Source of the DNA: Stenotrophomonas daejeonensis
GTDB taxonomy: Bacteria; Pseudomonadota; Gammaproteobacteria; Xanthomonadales; Xanthomonadaceae
Assembly (NCBI RefSeq): GCF_001431505.1
Contig: NZ_LDJP01000049.1
Location: 1 to 39,255 of the forward strand
Direction of reading: 5' to 3'
DNA: 39,255 bases
The translations under genes and the position numbers were made by a program. Positions 32,164 to 39,255 of the stretch are shown in pieces; position 1 is the first letter of the stretch, and every line of letters begins with the position of its first letter. The notes under the pieces are model-generated. The model was given only the letters and a program-made list of their open reading frames with translations, had not been told where the DNA came from and did not search any database.

Positions 32164-33177
32164 ATGTCGCGCACCTCGTTGACCCGCTTCCTGATCGAAG
32201 AACAGCACGCCGGCCGCATCAACGCCGACCTGCGGCAACTGGTGGCGGTGGTGGCCCGCGCCTGCACCAGCATCTCGATCGCGGTGAGCAAGGGCGCGCT
32301 GGGCGGCGTGCTCGGCGACGCAGGCACCGGCAACGTGCAGGGCGAGGCGCAGAAGAAGCTGGACGTGATCTCCAACGAGATCCTGCTCGAAGCCAACGCC
32401 TGGGGCGGTCACCTGGCCGCCTGTGCCTCGGAGGAGATGGACCACAGCCAGCCGGTGCCGTCCGAATACCCGCACGGCGACTTCCTGCTGCTGTTCGACC
32501 CGCTGGACGGCAGCTCCAACATCGACGTCAACGTCTCGGTCGGCACCATCTTCTCGGTGCTGCGCGCCCCGGCCGGCGTGGACAAGCCCGGCGACGAGCA
32601 CTTCCTGCAGCCCGGCACCCGCCAGGTGGCGGCCGGCTACTGCATCTACGGCCCGAGCACGATGCTGGTGCTGACCGTTGGCCACGGCACCCACGCCTTC
32701 ACCCTGGACCGCGAGACCGGCGAGTTCGTACTGACCCAGCGCGGCATGCAGGTGCCGGAGGACACCCAGGAATTCGCCATCAACATGTCCAACCAGCGCC
32801 ACTGGGAAGCGCCGATGCAGGGCTACGTGGCCGACCTGCTGGCCGGCCGCGAAGGCCCGCGCGGCAAGGACTTCAACATGCGCTGGATCGCCTCGATGGT
32901 GGCCGACGTGCATCGCATCCTCACCCGCGGCGGCATCTTCATCTACCCGTGGGACCGCAAGGACCCCTCCAAGCCGGGCAAGCTGCGGCTGATGTACGAA
33001 GCCAACCCGATGGCGATGCTGATCGAACAGGCCGGCGGCGCGGCCACCGATGGCCGCCAGCGCATCCTCGACATCGAGCCCGGCCAGCTGCACCAGCGGG
33101 TGCCGGTGTTCCTTGGCTCGAAGAACGAAGTGGCCGAAGCCACCCGCTACCACCGCGAGCATGACGCGCGCAGTTGA
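32164..33177 (+). CDS. fbp: Fructose-1,6-bisphosphatase, class I
   Basis: A cytosolic enzyme of 337 residues that removes the 1-phosphate of fructose-1,6-bisphosphate in gluconeogenesis. The metal-binding signature DPLDGSSN (112-119) is intact, together with EEMD in the substrate/metal region, [13 protein letters not shown] and the C-terminal [20 protein letters not shown]. The start at 32164 matches the family; an upstream in-frame ATG at 32131 would add an Arg/Pro tail. Growth on uronates, whose breakdown gives triose phosphate and pyruvate, would need this enzyme, but it is a housekeeping gene and carries no shared operator. Confidence 0.95.
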   Translation: MSRTSLTRFLIEEQHAGRINADLRQLVAVVARACTSISIAVSKGALGGVLGDAGTGNVQGEAQKKLDVISNEILLEANAWGGHLAACASEEMDHSQPVPSEYPHGDFLLLFDPLDGSSNIDVNVSVGTIFSVLRAPAGVDKPGDEHFLQPGTRQVAAGYCIYGPSTMLVLTVGHGTHAFTLDRETGEFVLTQRGMQVPEDTQEFAINMSNQRHWEAPMQGYVADLLAGREGPRGKDFNMRWIASMVADVHRILTRGGIFIYPWDRKDPSKPGKLRLMYEANPMAMLIEQAGGAATDGRQRILDIEPGQLHQRVPVFLGSKNEVAEATRYHREHDARS

Positions 33178-33190
33178 ATTGCCACGTTGC

Positions 33191-33262
33191 CGTAGATGCG
33201 GGGCTTGCCCCACATGGAACCCTCCCGGTGAATCCCCGTGCCGGGCAAGCCCGGCACCTACG
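33191..33262. repeat. REP-like element X, copy 2
   Basis: Outer arms CGTAG/CTACG. Internal hairpins are TGCGGGGC TT GCCCCACA with one mismatch and the perfect GTGCCGGGC AA GCCCGGCAC (33238-33257), the same core as in copy 1 at 28319-28338. Confidence 0.7.
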
Positions 33263-33298
33263 TGGGCATGCCAACCTCCGCCCTGCACGATTCAGCCG

Positions 33299-33372
33299 CG
33301 TAGGTCGGGGCTACGCCCCCGACGCTTGATGCCCGGATACACGGAGCGTCGGGGACATAGCCCCGACCTACG
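33299..33372. repeat. REP-like element Y, copy 2
   Basis: The arms CGTAGGTCGGGG (33299-33310) and CCCCGACCTACG (33361-33372) are perfect over 12 bp. It shares TAGGTCGGGGCTACGCCCCC with the copy at 28361. The stop codon TAG of the radical SAM gene lies within its right arm (33368-33370). Confidence 0.8.
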
Positions 33373-34468
33373 TGAACAACTCGCCCTGTGGCGAAGGCTT
33401 GCGCGGCGGCATCGGCGCCACGAAGCGGCTGCAATCCAGCCACGGCCACTGCTCGCGCGAGGCATTGAAACCCAACCGCTTGCGGGCCAGTGCGAAGCGC
33501 CGCGACAGCAGCTGCGCATACACGCCTTCGCCACGCATGCGCTTGCCGAAGCCGCCGTCGTAGTCCTTGCCACCGCGTAGCTGGTTGATGGTGCTCATCA
33601 CGTGCTCGGCGCGCTGCGGGTGGTGCGCCTGCAGCCATTCGCGGAACAGCGGCGCGACTTCGTACGGCAAGCGCAGCAGCACGTAGCCGGCGCTGCGCGC
33701 GCCGGCCTCGCGCGCGGCCTCCAGCACTGCTTCCAGCTCGGCGTCGTTGATCCACGGGATCACCGGCGCCACCATCACCCCGACCGGGATGCCGGCCTCG
33801 TGCAGCCGCCGCATCGCCCGCAGCCGCGCATGCGGGGCCGAGGCGCGCGGTTCGAGCTTGGCCGACAGGTGTGGGTCCAGCGAAGTCACCGAGAAGTGCA
33901 CGCTGACCAGACGCTGCTCGGCCAGCGGTGCCAGCAGGTCGATGTCGCGCTCGACCAGCGCGTTCTTGGTGATCAGCGAGAACGGGTGCCGGGTTTCCAG
34001 CATCACCTCGATCAGCTGGCGGGTGATGCCGAGCTTGCGCTCGATCGGCTGGTAGGCGTCGGTGTTGATGCCCAGCGCGATCGGCTTGACCACGTAGCCG
34101 GGCCTGGCCAGTTCCTTGCGCAGCAGTTCGGCGGCGTTGGTCTTGGCGAAGATCTTCGTCTCGAAATCCAGTCCCGGCGACAGGTTCAGGTAGGCATGGG
34201 TCGGCCGCGCGAAGCAGTACGAGCAGCCATGCTCGCAGCCGCGGTACGGGTTCACCGACTGGTCGAAGCCCACGTCCGGCGAGGCGTTGCGGCTGATGAT
34301 GCTGCGCGCGGTCTCGGCGCGCACGTCGGTACGCAGGCGCGGGGCGGCGAATTCCTCGCCCTCCTCGGCCATCCAGCCGTCATCGACCGCTTCGCTGGTG
34401 CGGGTTTCGAAACGGCCGGGCAGGTGGCTGCTGGCTCCGCGGCCCTTGATCGGAATGGGTGTCGGCAT
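33368..34468 (-). CDS. PA0069-family radical SAM protein
   Basis: A protein of 366 residues. The iron-sulfur cluster motif is CxxxCxxC: C78, C82, C85 in NPYRGCEHGCSYCFARPTH. This belongs to the PA0069/SplB-like group of radical SAM proteins; FSVTSLDPHLSAKLEPRASAP and GVMVAPVIPWINDAELE are conserved blocks. A SplB-like DNA-repair role has been suggested for relatives but is not established. The C-terminal coding end (GELFT) and its TAG stop run into a REP-like element. On the minus strand TAGCGT (34475-34480) ends six bases before the ATG, so the transcript may be leaderless. Confidence 0.88.
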   Translation of the reverse strand: MPTPIPIKGRGASSHLPGRFETRTSEAVDDGWMAEEGEEFAAPRLRTDVRAETARSIISRNASPDVGFDQSVNPYRGCEHGCSYCFARPTHAYLNLSPGLDFETKIFAKTNAAELLRKELARPGYVVKPIALGINTDAYQPIERKLGITRQLIEVMLETRHPFSLITKNALVERDIDLLAPLAEQRLVSVHFSVTSLDPHLSAKLEPRASAPHARLRAMRRLHEAGIPVGVMVAPVIPWINDAELEAVLEAAREAGARSAGYVLLRLPYEVAPLFREWLQAHHPQRAEHVMSTINQLRGGKDYDGGFGKRMRGEGVYAQLLSRRFALARKRLGFNASREQWPWLDCSRFVAPMPPRKPSPQGELFT

Positions 34469-34559
34469 CGGTCCACGCTAACGCGGCGCCGTCGCAGATG
34501 CAGCGACGCGGCGTTCAGGCTGGCCCACACGGCATCCGCAAACCGGTGGCGGAGCTGGC

Positions 34560-34565
34560 TAGAAT
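34560..34565 (+). promoter_or_regulatory. -10 box of a likely leaderless cardiolipin synthase transcript
   Basis: TAGAAT ends seven bases before the ATG at 34573, and no Shine-Dalgarno sequence is present. A transcript starting at the normal distance from this box would begin at the start codon. Confidence 0.45.
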
Positions 34566-34572
34566 CGCCGGC

Positions 34573-36033
34573 ATGCGCGACTTCCTGCACACCCTGTGGG
34601 CCACCGTGTCGGCCATTCCGCACCTGGCGCAGATACTGGCGGCCACCTACGTTGCCTACCTGCTGTTGCTGGCCTGCTACATCGTGCTGCAGAAGCGCGA
34701 GCCGGTGGCGACGCTGAGCTGGATCCTGTCGCTGGCGGCGCTGCCTTACCTGGGCCTGTTCGTGTTCTACCTGTTCGGGCCGCAGCGCATCGTCCGCCAG
34801 CGGCTGCGGCGCGGGCGCTCGCGCGAGGGCATGGAGGCCTACAGCGCGGTCTGCCCGCCGGACGCCGAATGCACCGAGCTGGCGCGCGTCGGCCAGGCCA
34901 CCACCGGGCTGCCGCCCAGCAGCGCCACCGCGGTCGAATGGCTGGTCGACGGCGCGGCCACCTATGCCGCCATCCTCGATGCGGTGGCCGGCGCGCGGCG
35001 CCACGTCAACCTGGAGTACTACATCTTCGAGCCGGACCATGCCGGCACCGCGCTGCGCGACGCGCTGGCCGAGCGCGCCCGGGCCGGGGTGAAGGTGCGC
35101 CTGCTGCTGGACGCGGTGGGGTCCTCGCGGATCAGGCGCCGTTTCCTGCAGCCGCTGCTCGATGCCGGCGGCGAAGTGGTGTGGTTCCACCCGCGGCAGC
35201 TGCTCAAACCGTTCAAGCGGCCGTGGCTGAACCTGCGCACCCACCGCAAGCTGGTACTGGTGGACGGCACCCTGGCATTCACCGGCGGCATCAACATCAC
35301 CGATACCGAGGACGAAAGCCGCCGCGCCGACGCCTACCGCGACCTGCACATGCGCATCACCGGCCACGTCGTGCGCAGCCTGCAGCTGGTGTTCCTGGAG
35401 GACTGGATCTACGCCAGCGGGCAGGGCAGGGCGCATTTCGACCGCGAGGACCTGTTCCCGTCGGACATGCCCGGCCGCGAGGACGGCACGATCCAGGCGC
35501 AGGTGCTGGTCTCCGGGCCGGACTCGTCGTGGGAGGCGATCCACCGCATGCACGTGGCGGCGATCCAGGAAGCCAGCCGCCGGGTGTGGCTGGTGACGCC
35601 GTACTTCGTGCCCGGCGAGGCCGCGCGCATGGCCTTGACCTCGGCCGCGCTGGCCGGCCTGGACACGCGCCTGCTGGTGCCGCGGCGCAGCGATTCGCTG
35701 TTCGTCACCCTGGCCGCGCGCTCGTATTTCGACGAACTGCTACAAGCGGGCGTGAAGATCTACGAATACGGCCCGCGCATGCTGCACACCAAGGCCTTCA
35801 TCGCCGACGACGACACCTGCATCGTCGGCAGCGCCAACTTCGACCACCGCAGCTTCCGCCTGAACTTCGAGCTGTCGATGCTGTACCACGACCGCGGCCT
35901 GACCGCCGCGCTGGAAACCCTGCTGGAACAGGAATTCGCCCGTGCCACCCCGGTACAGCCGGAGCGCCAGCGCCCGCTCTGGCGCCACCGCCTGCCGGAA
36001 GCCTTCGCCCGGCTGGCCTCGCCGTTGCTCTGA
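34573..36033 (+). CDS. cls: Cardiolipin synthase (phospholipase D family)
   Basis: A membrane-bound enzyme of 486 residues. Two N-terminal membrane helices (about 15-35 and 42-65, YVAYLLLLACYIVLQKREP and LAALPYLGLFVFYLFGP) precede two phospholipase-D catalytic motifs: HRKLVLVD beginning at H224 and HTKAFIADD beginning at H405, followed by GSANFDHRS. It makes cardiolipin from phosphatidylglycerol in the inner membrane. The ATG at 34573 fits the normal start; the frame is open upstream but without homology. It is divergent from the radical SAM gene across about 100 bases. Confidence 0.92.
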   Translation: MRDFLHTLWATVSAIPHLAQILAATYVAYLLLLACYIVLQKREPVATLSWILSLAALPYLGLFVFYLFGPQRIVRQRLRRGRSREGMEAYSAVCPPDAECTELARVGQATTGLPPSSATAVEWLVDGAATYAAILDAVAGARRHVNLEYYIFEPDHAGTALRDALAERARAGVKVRLLLDAVGSSRIRRRFLQPLLDAGGEVVWFHPRQLLKPFKRPWLNLRTHRKLVLVDGTLAFTGGINITDTEDESRRADAYRDLHMRITGHVVRSLQLVFLEDWIYASGQGRAHFDREDLFPSDMPGREDGTIQAQVLVSGPDSSWEAIHRMHVAAIQEASRRVWLVTPYFVPGEAARMALTSAALAGLDTRLLVPRRSDSLFVTLAARSYFDELLQAGVKIYEYGPRMLHTKAFIADDDTCIVGSANFDHRSFRLNFELSMLYHDRGLTAALETLLEQEFARATPVQPERQRPLWRHRLPEAFARLASPLL

Positions 36034-36103
36034 ACCACGCCAGTCGCAACGCATGCAGCACGGCGGCCGGCGCCGCTAAACTGGCAGCCTTCGGGAGGTA
36101 CCC

Positions 36104-36376
36104 ATGTACTGGTTGTTCCTGCTGTTCGCCATCGGCGCCTTTTTCTTTGCCCTGACCACTACCCACGCCGGCTTGCTGTGGCTGGCGCTGCTGGCGGCGC
36201 TGGCCTGCCTGCTGCTGTGGGTCCGCGGCCTCTACCGCGCCCGCACCGGCGACGTTTTCACCGCCACGCCGCGCGCCCTGCACCCGGCGGAACTGCAGGT
36301 GATGCGCGAGCAACTGCGCGCCAACGCTGCCTCCTCTTCCTCCCATCCGCCGTCCGAAGGACAGCCGCAGCCATGA
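36104..36376 (+). CDS. Small two-helix membrane protein, function unknown
   Basis: A product of 90 residues with two hydrophobic segments (about 3-18 and 23-40) and a polar serine-rich C-terminus. It has a very good ribosome binding site GGGAGGT. Its stop overlaps the pdxJ start as ATGA, so translation of pdxJ is probably coupled to it. I do not recognise a named family. A TAAACT box lies at 36077-36082, giving a short leader. Confidence 0.75.
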   Translation: MYWLFLLFAIGAFFFALTTTHAGLLWLALLAALACLLLWVRGLYRARTGDVFTATPRALHPAELQVMREQLRANAASSSSHPPSEGQPQP

Positions 36377-37125
36377 CCCGCCTGAGCGTCAACGTCAACA
36401 AGATCGCGGTCCTGCGCAATTCCCGCGGCGGCGGCGATCCGGACGTGGTGCGCGCGGCGATGACCTGCCTGCGCGCCGGCGCGCACGGCATCACCGTGCA
36501 CCCGCGGCCCGACCAGCGCCACATCCGCGCCGACGACGTGCTGATGCTGTCCGAACTGACGCGCCAGCACGACGTCGAGTTCAACATCGAGGGCAACCCG
36601 TTCGCACCGCCGCGCCCCGGCTATCCCGGCCTGCTGCCGCTGTGCGACCAGGCCCGCCCGGCGCAGGCCACGCTGGTGCCCGACGGCGATGGCCAGCTGA
36701 CCTCCGACCACGGCTTCGATTTCCAGCGCGACGGCGCACGCCTGCTGCCGCTGATCGCGGCGCTGAAGGACTACGGCTGCCGCGTCAGCCTGTTCGTCGA
36801 TGCCGGCAACCCGCACATCGCCCGCGCCGCCGAACTCGGCGCCGACCGCATCGAGCTCTACACCGGCCCCTATGCCGAGGCCTTCGCCGCCGGCAAGGTC
36901 GATGCGGCGGCGGTGTCCGCCGCCGCGGCACGCCGCGCGCAGGCCGCCGGGCTGGGCATCAACGCCGGCCACGACCTGTCGCAGGCCAACCTCGGCCATT
37001 TCCTCGCCGAAGTACCGGATGTGCTGGAAGTCTCCATCGGCCACGCGCTGATCGGCGAAGCCCTGTACGACGGCCTGGAAACCACCGTGGAACGCTACCT
37101 CGGCATCATCGAATCCGGCACCTGA
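36373..37125 (+). CDS. pdxJ: Pyridoxine 5'-phosphate synthase
   Basis: A cytosolic TIM-barrel enzyme of 250 residues. It joins 1-deoxyxylulose-5-phosphate to 3-amino-1-hydroxyacetone phosphate, giving pyridoxine 5'-phosphate for vitamin B6. [52 protein letters not shown] and [14 protein letters not shown] are the family blocks. The start overlaps the preceding small gene. It is convergent with exbD2, and both end at a shared terminator. In Xanthomonas pdxJ also lies beside the tonB-exbB-exbD cluster. Confidence 0.95.
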   Translation: MTRLSVNVNKIAVLRNSRGGGDPDVVRAAMTCLRAGAHGITVHPRPDQRHIRADDVLMLSELTRQHDVEFNIEGNPFAPPRPGYPGLLPLCDQARPAQATLVPDGDGQLTSDHGFDFQRDGARLLPLIAALKDYGCRVSLFVDAGNPHIARAAELGADRIELYTGPYAEAFAAGKVDAAAVSAAAARRAQAAGLGINAGHDLSQANLGHFLAEVPDVLEVSIGHALIGEALYDGLETTVERYLGIIESGT

Positions 37126-37155
37126 ACCCGCAGCAGCGGCAGGAATGGCCCTGTG

Positions 37156-37187
37156 GCGACCGGGCTTTGAGGCAGAACCCCGGTCGC
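37156..37187. repeat. Degenerate inverted repeat
   Basis: GCGACCGGG (37156-37164) pairs with CCCGGTCGC (37179-37187). GTCGCTCCTGCG follows and looks like a decayed right end of the GTAGGAGCG family. It sits in the gap 37126-37323 between pdxJ and exbD2; no gene was seen there. Confidence 0.5.
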
Positions 37188-37269
37188 GACTGGCGTCGCT
37201 CCTGCGAAAGCAGTGTCACCAGCGCCATATTGGTGACGAACTACCCGCAAATCCGGTCATCCGAATAAA

Positions 37270-37296
37270 AAACGCCCCCGGCAAGCGGGGGCGTTT
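37270..37296. terminator. Bidirectional terminator between pdxJ and exbD2
   Basis: AAACGCCCCC (37270-37279), loop GGCAAGC, GGGGGCGTTT (37287-37296). On the minus strand it is followed by TTTATT, so it is a good terminator for the exb operon. On the plus strand GTTTCC makes it weaker for pdxJ. Confidence 0.9.
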
Positions 37297-37323
37297 CCAG
37301 TCGCGTCATGACTTGGCGTTGCG

Positions 37324-37734
37324 TTACTGCACGAAGCCGATCTTCTTCATCTGGGCGTTCTTGGCCTGGGCCAGGATCTTGGCCATGACCTCGTACTCCG
37401 AATCCGGATTGGCGTCGATGCGAAGTTCCGGCTGGTTGGTCGGATCCTTCTGTACTTCTTCTTCCATCTTCTGCTGCAGGTCGGCCACGTTCACCGGACT
37501 GTTGTTCCAGTAAACCTGGTTGCTCGCGTCCACCCGCAGGTCGATCGGCGGCGGCGGCTCGCGCGTCACCGGCGGCGGGTTGAGCACGCGCTGCGGCAGG
37601 TCCACGGCGATCGGGTAGGTCATGATCGGCGCGGTCACGATGAAGATGATCAACAGCACCAGCATCACGTCCACGAGGGGCGTGACGTTGATGTCGGCCA
37701 TCGGGCCCCTGCTTCCACCACTACTGAATGCCAT
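37324..37734 (-). CDS. exbD2: ExbD-family biopolymer transport protein (second copy)
   Basis: A protein of 136 residues with one N-terminal membrane helix carrying the conserved proton-path aspartate in [21 protein letters not shown] periplasmic domain follows, with a proline-rich linker ([12 protein letters not shown]) longer than in exbD1. With ExbB it forms the proton-driven motor that energises TonB. It starts three bases after the exbD1 stop. In Xanthomonas campestris an exbD2 at this place is needed for plant interaction but not iron uptake; the name follows that order. Confidence 0.93.
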   Translation of the reverse strand: MAFSSGGSRGPMADINVTPLVDVMLVLLIIFIVTAPIMTYPIAVDLPQRVLNPPPVTREPPPPIDLRVDASNQVYWNNSPVNVADLQQKMEEEVQKDPTNQPELRIDANPDSEYEVMAKILAQAKNAQMKKIGFVQ

Positions 37735-37737
37735 CGC

Positions 37738-38163
37738 TTATTGCCCCTTTTCTTTGGTGGCAACGAAACCGACGTCCAGCATGCCCTGGCCCTGCGCGAT
37801 CTTGGTCACTTCGTTGATCACGCTCATCTTGGTGGTCTTGTCACCACGCAGGTTCAGCGGCGGCTGCGGCGTCTGCTGGGCCGCCGTGGCGAAGCGCGAC
37901 TCCAGGGTCTCCTTGGAAACCTCTTCGTCGTTCCAGTAGAGCGTGCCGTCTTCCTTGACCGCCACCGTGATCGGGCCGGCACGCTTTTCGGCGTCGTCCG
38001 GATCGATGTTCAGGTTGGCCTCGGGAAGCTCCACCTTGACCTTGTGCGACATCAGCGGCGCCGTGATGATGAAGATGATCAGCAGCACCAACATCACGTC
38101 CACGAGGGGCGTGACGTTGATCTCGGACATCGGGCCGCTGCTGTTACCACTACTGAAAGCCAT
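37738..38163 (-). CDS. exbD1: ExbD biopolymer transport protein
   Basis: A protein of 141 residues sharing the N-terminus [20 protein letters not shown] with its neighbour, including the membrane aspartate. Its periplasmic domain differs (DPDDAEKRAGPITVAVKEDG). It acts with ExbB in the inner membrane. It lies 47 bases after exbB and 3 bases before exbD2, in one operon. Confidence 0.94.
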   Translation of the reverse strand: MAFSSGNSSGPMSEINVTPLVDVMLVLLIIFIITAPLMSHKVKVELPEANLNIDPDDAEKRAGPITVAVKEDGTLYWNDEEVSKETLESRFATAAQQTPQPPLNLRGDKTTKMSVINEVTKIAQGQGMLDVGFVATKEKGQ

Positions 38164-38210
38164 AACGGGCTCCGTCTATATCTCGTTGCTAGGACTGCTC
38201 TGCCTGCGGC

Positions 38211-38954
38211 TCAGCGGACGCGCGAGCCGGTGGCGAAGAAGTCGTGCAGATCGTGCGCGAAGGTGTCGAACTTGCTGACGGTCGCGCTGTTGATCTTGCT
38301 GAAGAAGTTGAAGGCGAACACGGCCGGGATCGCGACGAACAGACCGATGGCGGTCATGATCAGCGCTTCACCCACCGGGCCGGCAACGGCGTCGATCGAG
38401 GCAGAACCGGTGGCACCGATCTTGATCAGCGCGCCGTAGATGCCCCACACGGTACCCAGCAGGCCGACGAACGGAGCTGTCGCGCCGACGGTGGCCAGCA
38501 GGATCATGCCGCCCTGCAGCTTGTTGGATTCGCGGGTCACGGCTTGGCGCAGGGCGCGGTCGACGAACTCCGAACGGCTCAGGGTCTCGGCGGCACCGGC
38601 CTGCTGGTGGTGCGCGGCGGCCTGGGCGGCGTCCAGGGCGATCTTGGAGAACGGCTCGGAAGCCGGCTGCTCTTCCATCGCACGGATGGCGTCCTGGGCA
38701 TTGGCGGCGTCCCAGAACAGGCCCGGCACGCGGTCGGAAGCCGACTTCAGGCGGGTGGTGCGGAAGATGTTGATGACGGTCCAGTACCAGGACATGGCCG
38801 ACATCAGCACCAGGGTCAGCAGCACGACCCAGGAAACGGCGAAGTCGCCCGGCTTGGAGGTCATTTCGTGGATCAGATGCTCGAAGCCCATCTGCGAGAG
38901 CGCGTTGTTTGCGTTGCCCCCGGCAGCAGCGGCGATGAAGAGTTCCTGCAGCAT
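38211..38954 (-). CDS. exbB: ExbB, MotA/TolQ/ExbB proton channel protein
   Basis: An inner-membrane protein of 247 residues with three membrane segments: near residues 40-60 (FAVSWVVLLTLVLMSAMSWY), and the pair GMILLATVGATAPFVGLLGTV and EALIMTAIGLFVAIPAVFAF, which carry the proton-channel motif. It forms the pentamer around ExbD and drives TonB. It follows tonB by 86 bases on the same strand. The two receptors in this window depend on this system. Confidence 0.95.
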   Translation of the reverse strand: MLQELFIAAAAGGNANNALSQMGFEHLIHEMTSKPGDFAVSWVVLLTLVLMSAMSWYWTVINIFRTTRLKSASDRVPGLFWDAANAQDAIRAMEEQPASEPFSKIALDAAQAAAHHQQAGAAETLSRSEFVDRALRQAVTRESNKLQGGMILLATVGATAPFVGLLGTVWGIYGALIKIGATGSASIDAVAGPVGEALIMTAIGLFVAIPAVFAFNFFSKINSATVSKFDTFAHDLHDFFATGSRVR

Positions 38955-39040
38955 GACGCTTACCTTTGTTGTGTGTGGTGTTGAAGGGTGTAGCTAGATC
39001 GAACGGTTCCCGGATGGCGGCCGGTGGGCCGCCAATGGGA

Positions 39041-39255
39041 TCAGCTCAGCGCAAAGTTGACCGGGACGCGGACGCGGCCAGCCGCCTTCTGTCCATTGAT
39101 GATGGAAGGGTTGAACTTCCACTTGCGTGCCGCATCCATTGCGGCGCGATCGAGGTCGCGGTTACGGCTGGACTTCTCGACAGACACATTGGTGACGTTG
39201 CCGTTGGCATCGACATCAATGATCAGGATCACCTCGCCCTGGATGCCGGCGCGGA
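39041..39255 (-). CDS. tonB: TonB, C-terminal domain (partial, cut by the window edge)
   Basis: Only the last 71 codons are inside the window; the frame runs on beyond position 39255. They form the TonB C-terminal domain: RAGIQGEVILIIDVDANGN, RDLDRAAMDAARKWKFNP and GRVRVPVNFALS. This part contacts the TonB box of receptors in the periplasm. Position and direction put it first in the tonB-exbB-exbD1-exbD2 operon. A GTG at 39232 is not a start but an internal valine. Confidence 0.92.
   Translation of the reverse strand, partial: RAGIQGEVILIIDVDANGNVTNVSVEKSSRNRDLDRAAMDAARKWKFNPSIINGQKAAGRVRVPVNFALS

Noticed and set aside
1..39255. CRISPR array, tRNA gene, insertion sequence or prophage
   Set aside because: No regularly spaced direct repeats, cloverleaf-like segment, transposase or phage protein was found; the repeats seen are isolated palindromes.

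Overview
The window is GC-rich throughout and reads as chromosomal DNA of a Xanthomonas/Stenotrophomonas/Lysobacter-type gammaproteobacterium (Lysobacteraceae). Three things point there: a tonB-exbB-exbD1-exbD2 cluster next to pdxJ as known from Xanthomonas, many TonB-dependent receptors and dispersed REP-like palindromes, and several genes with a -10 box only 6-7 bases before the start codon. Genus cannot be fixed from the sequence alone. No tRNA, CRISPR array, insertion sequence or phage gene was seen.

Left part (1-9,419), mostly housekeeping and accessory genes. At the edge, strong tandem promoters point out of the window and look like those of a stable-RNA operon. They are followed by a BenE-type transporter, a lytic transglycosylase whose frame runs without a stop into a D-hexose-6-phosphate mutarotase, the ergothioneine pair egtB-egtD, a YchJ-like protein, a TSUP-family permease, an SDR oxidoreductase, a MAPEG-family protein and GTP cyclohydrolase I (folE).

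Central part (9,618-28,259), a catabolic locus for an acidic, probably esterified polysaccharide. An outer-membrane TonB-dependent receptor is followed by a 1264-residue exported protein with an N-terminal LamG-like domain and a C-terminal region I cannot assign to a known enzyme family. Two exported serine esterases overlap by ATGA. A TRAP transporter (dctP-dctQ-dctM) with a lipoprotein-type, Tat-type binding protein is preceded by an MhpD/FAH-type hydratase. A LacI-type regulator, a KduD-like dehydrogenase, an RpiB-fold isomerase (a likely replacement for KduI), KDG kinase and KDPG aldolase make up an intracellular route from 4-deoxy-5-keto-uronate (DHU) to pyruvate and glyceraldehyde-3-phosphate. 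Four copies of a shared operator-like motif (TGACACCGNTKKWCMA) lie at the promoters of these units and suggest one LacI regulon. No recognised polysaccharide lyase, KdgF or unsaturated-uronyl hydrolase is encoded here, which makes the 1264-residue protein the best candidate for an undescribed depolymerase.

Right part (28,260-39,255): a second TonB-dependent receptor of unknown substrate, an aromatic/aspartate aminotransferase, class I fructose-1,6-bisphosphatase, a PA0069-type radical SAM protein, cardiolipin synthase, a small membrane protein overlapping pdxJ, and convergently the exbD2-exbD1-exbB-tonB energising system. That system would power both TonB-dependent receptors. Palindromic repeat families occupy most intergenic gaps. 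One supplies the stop codon of the radical SAM gene.
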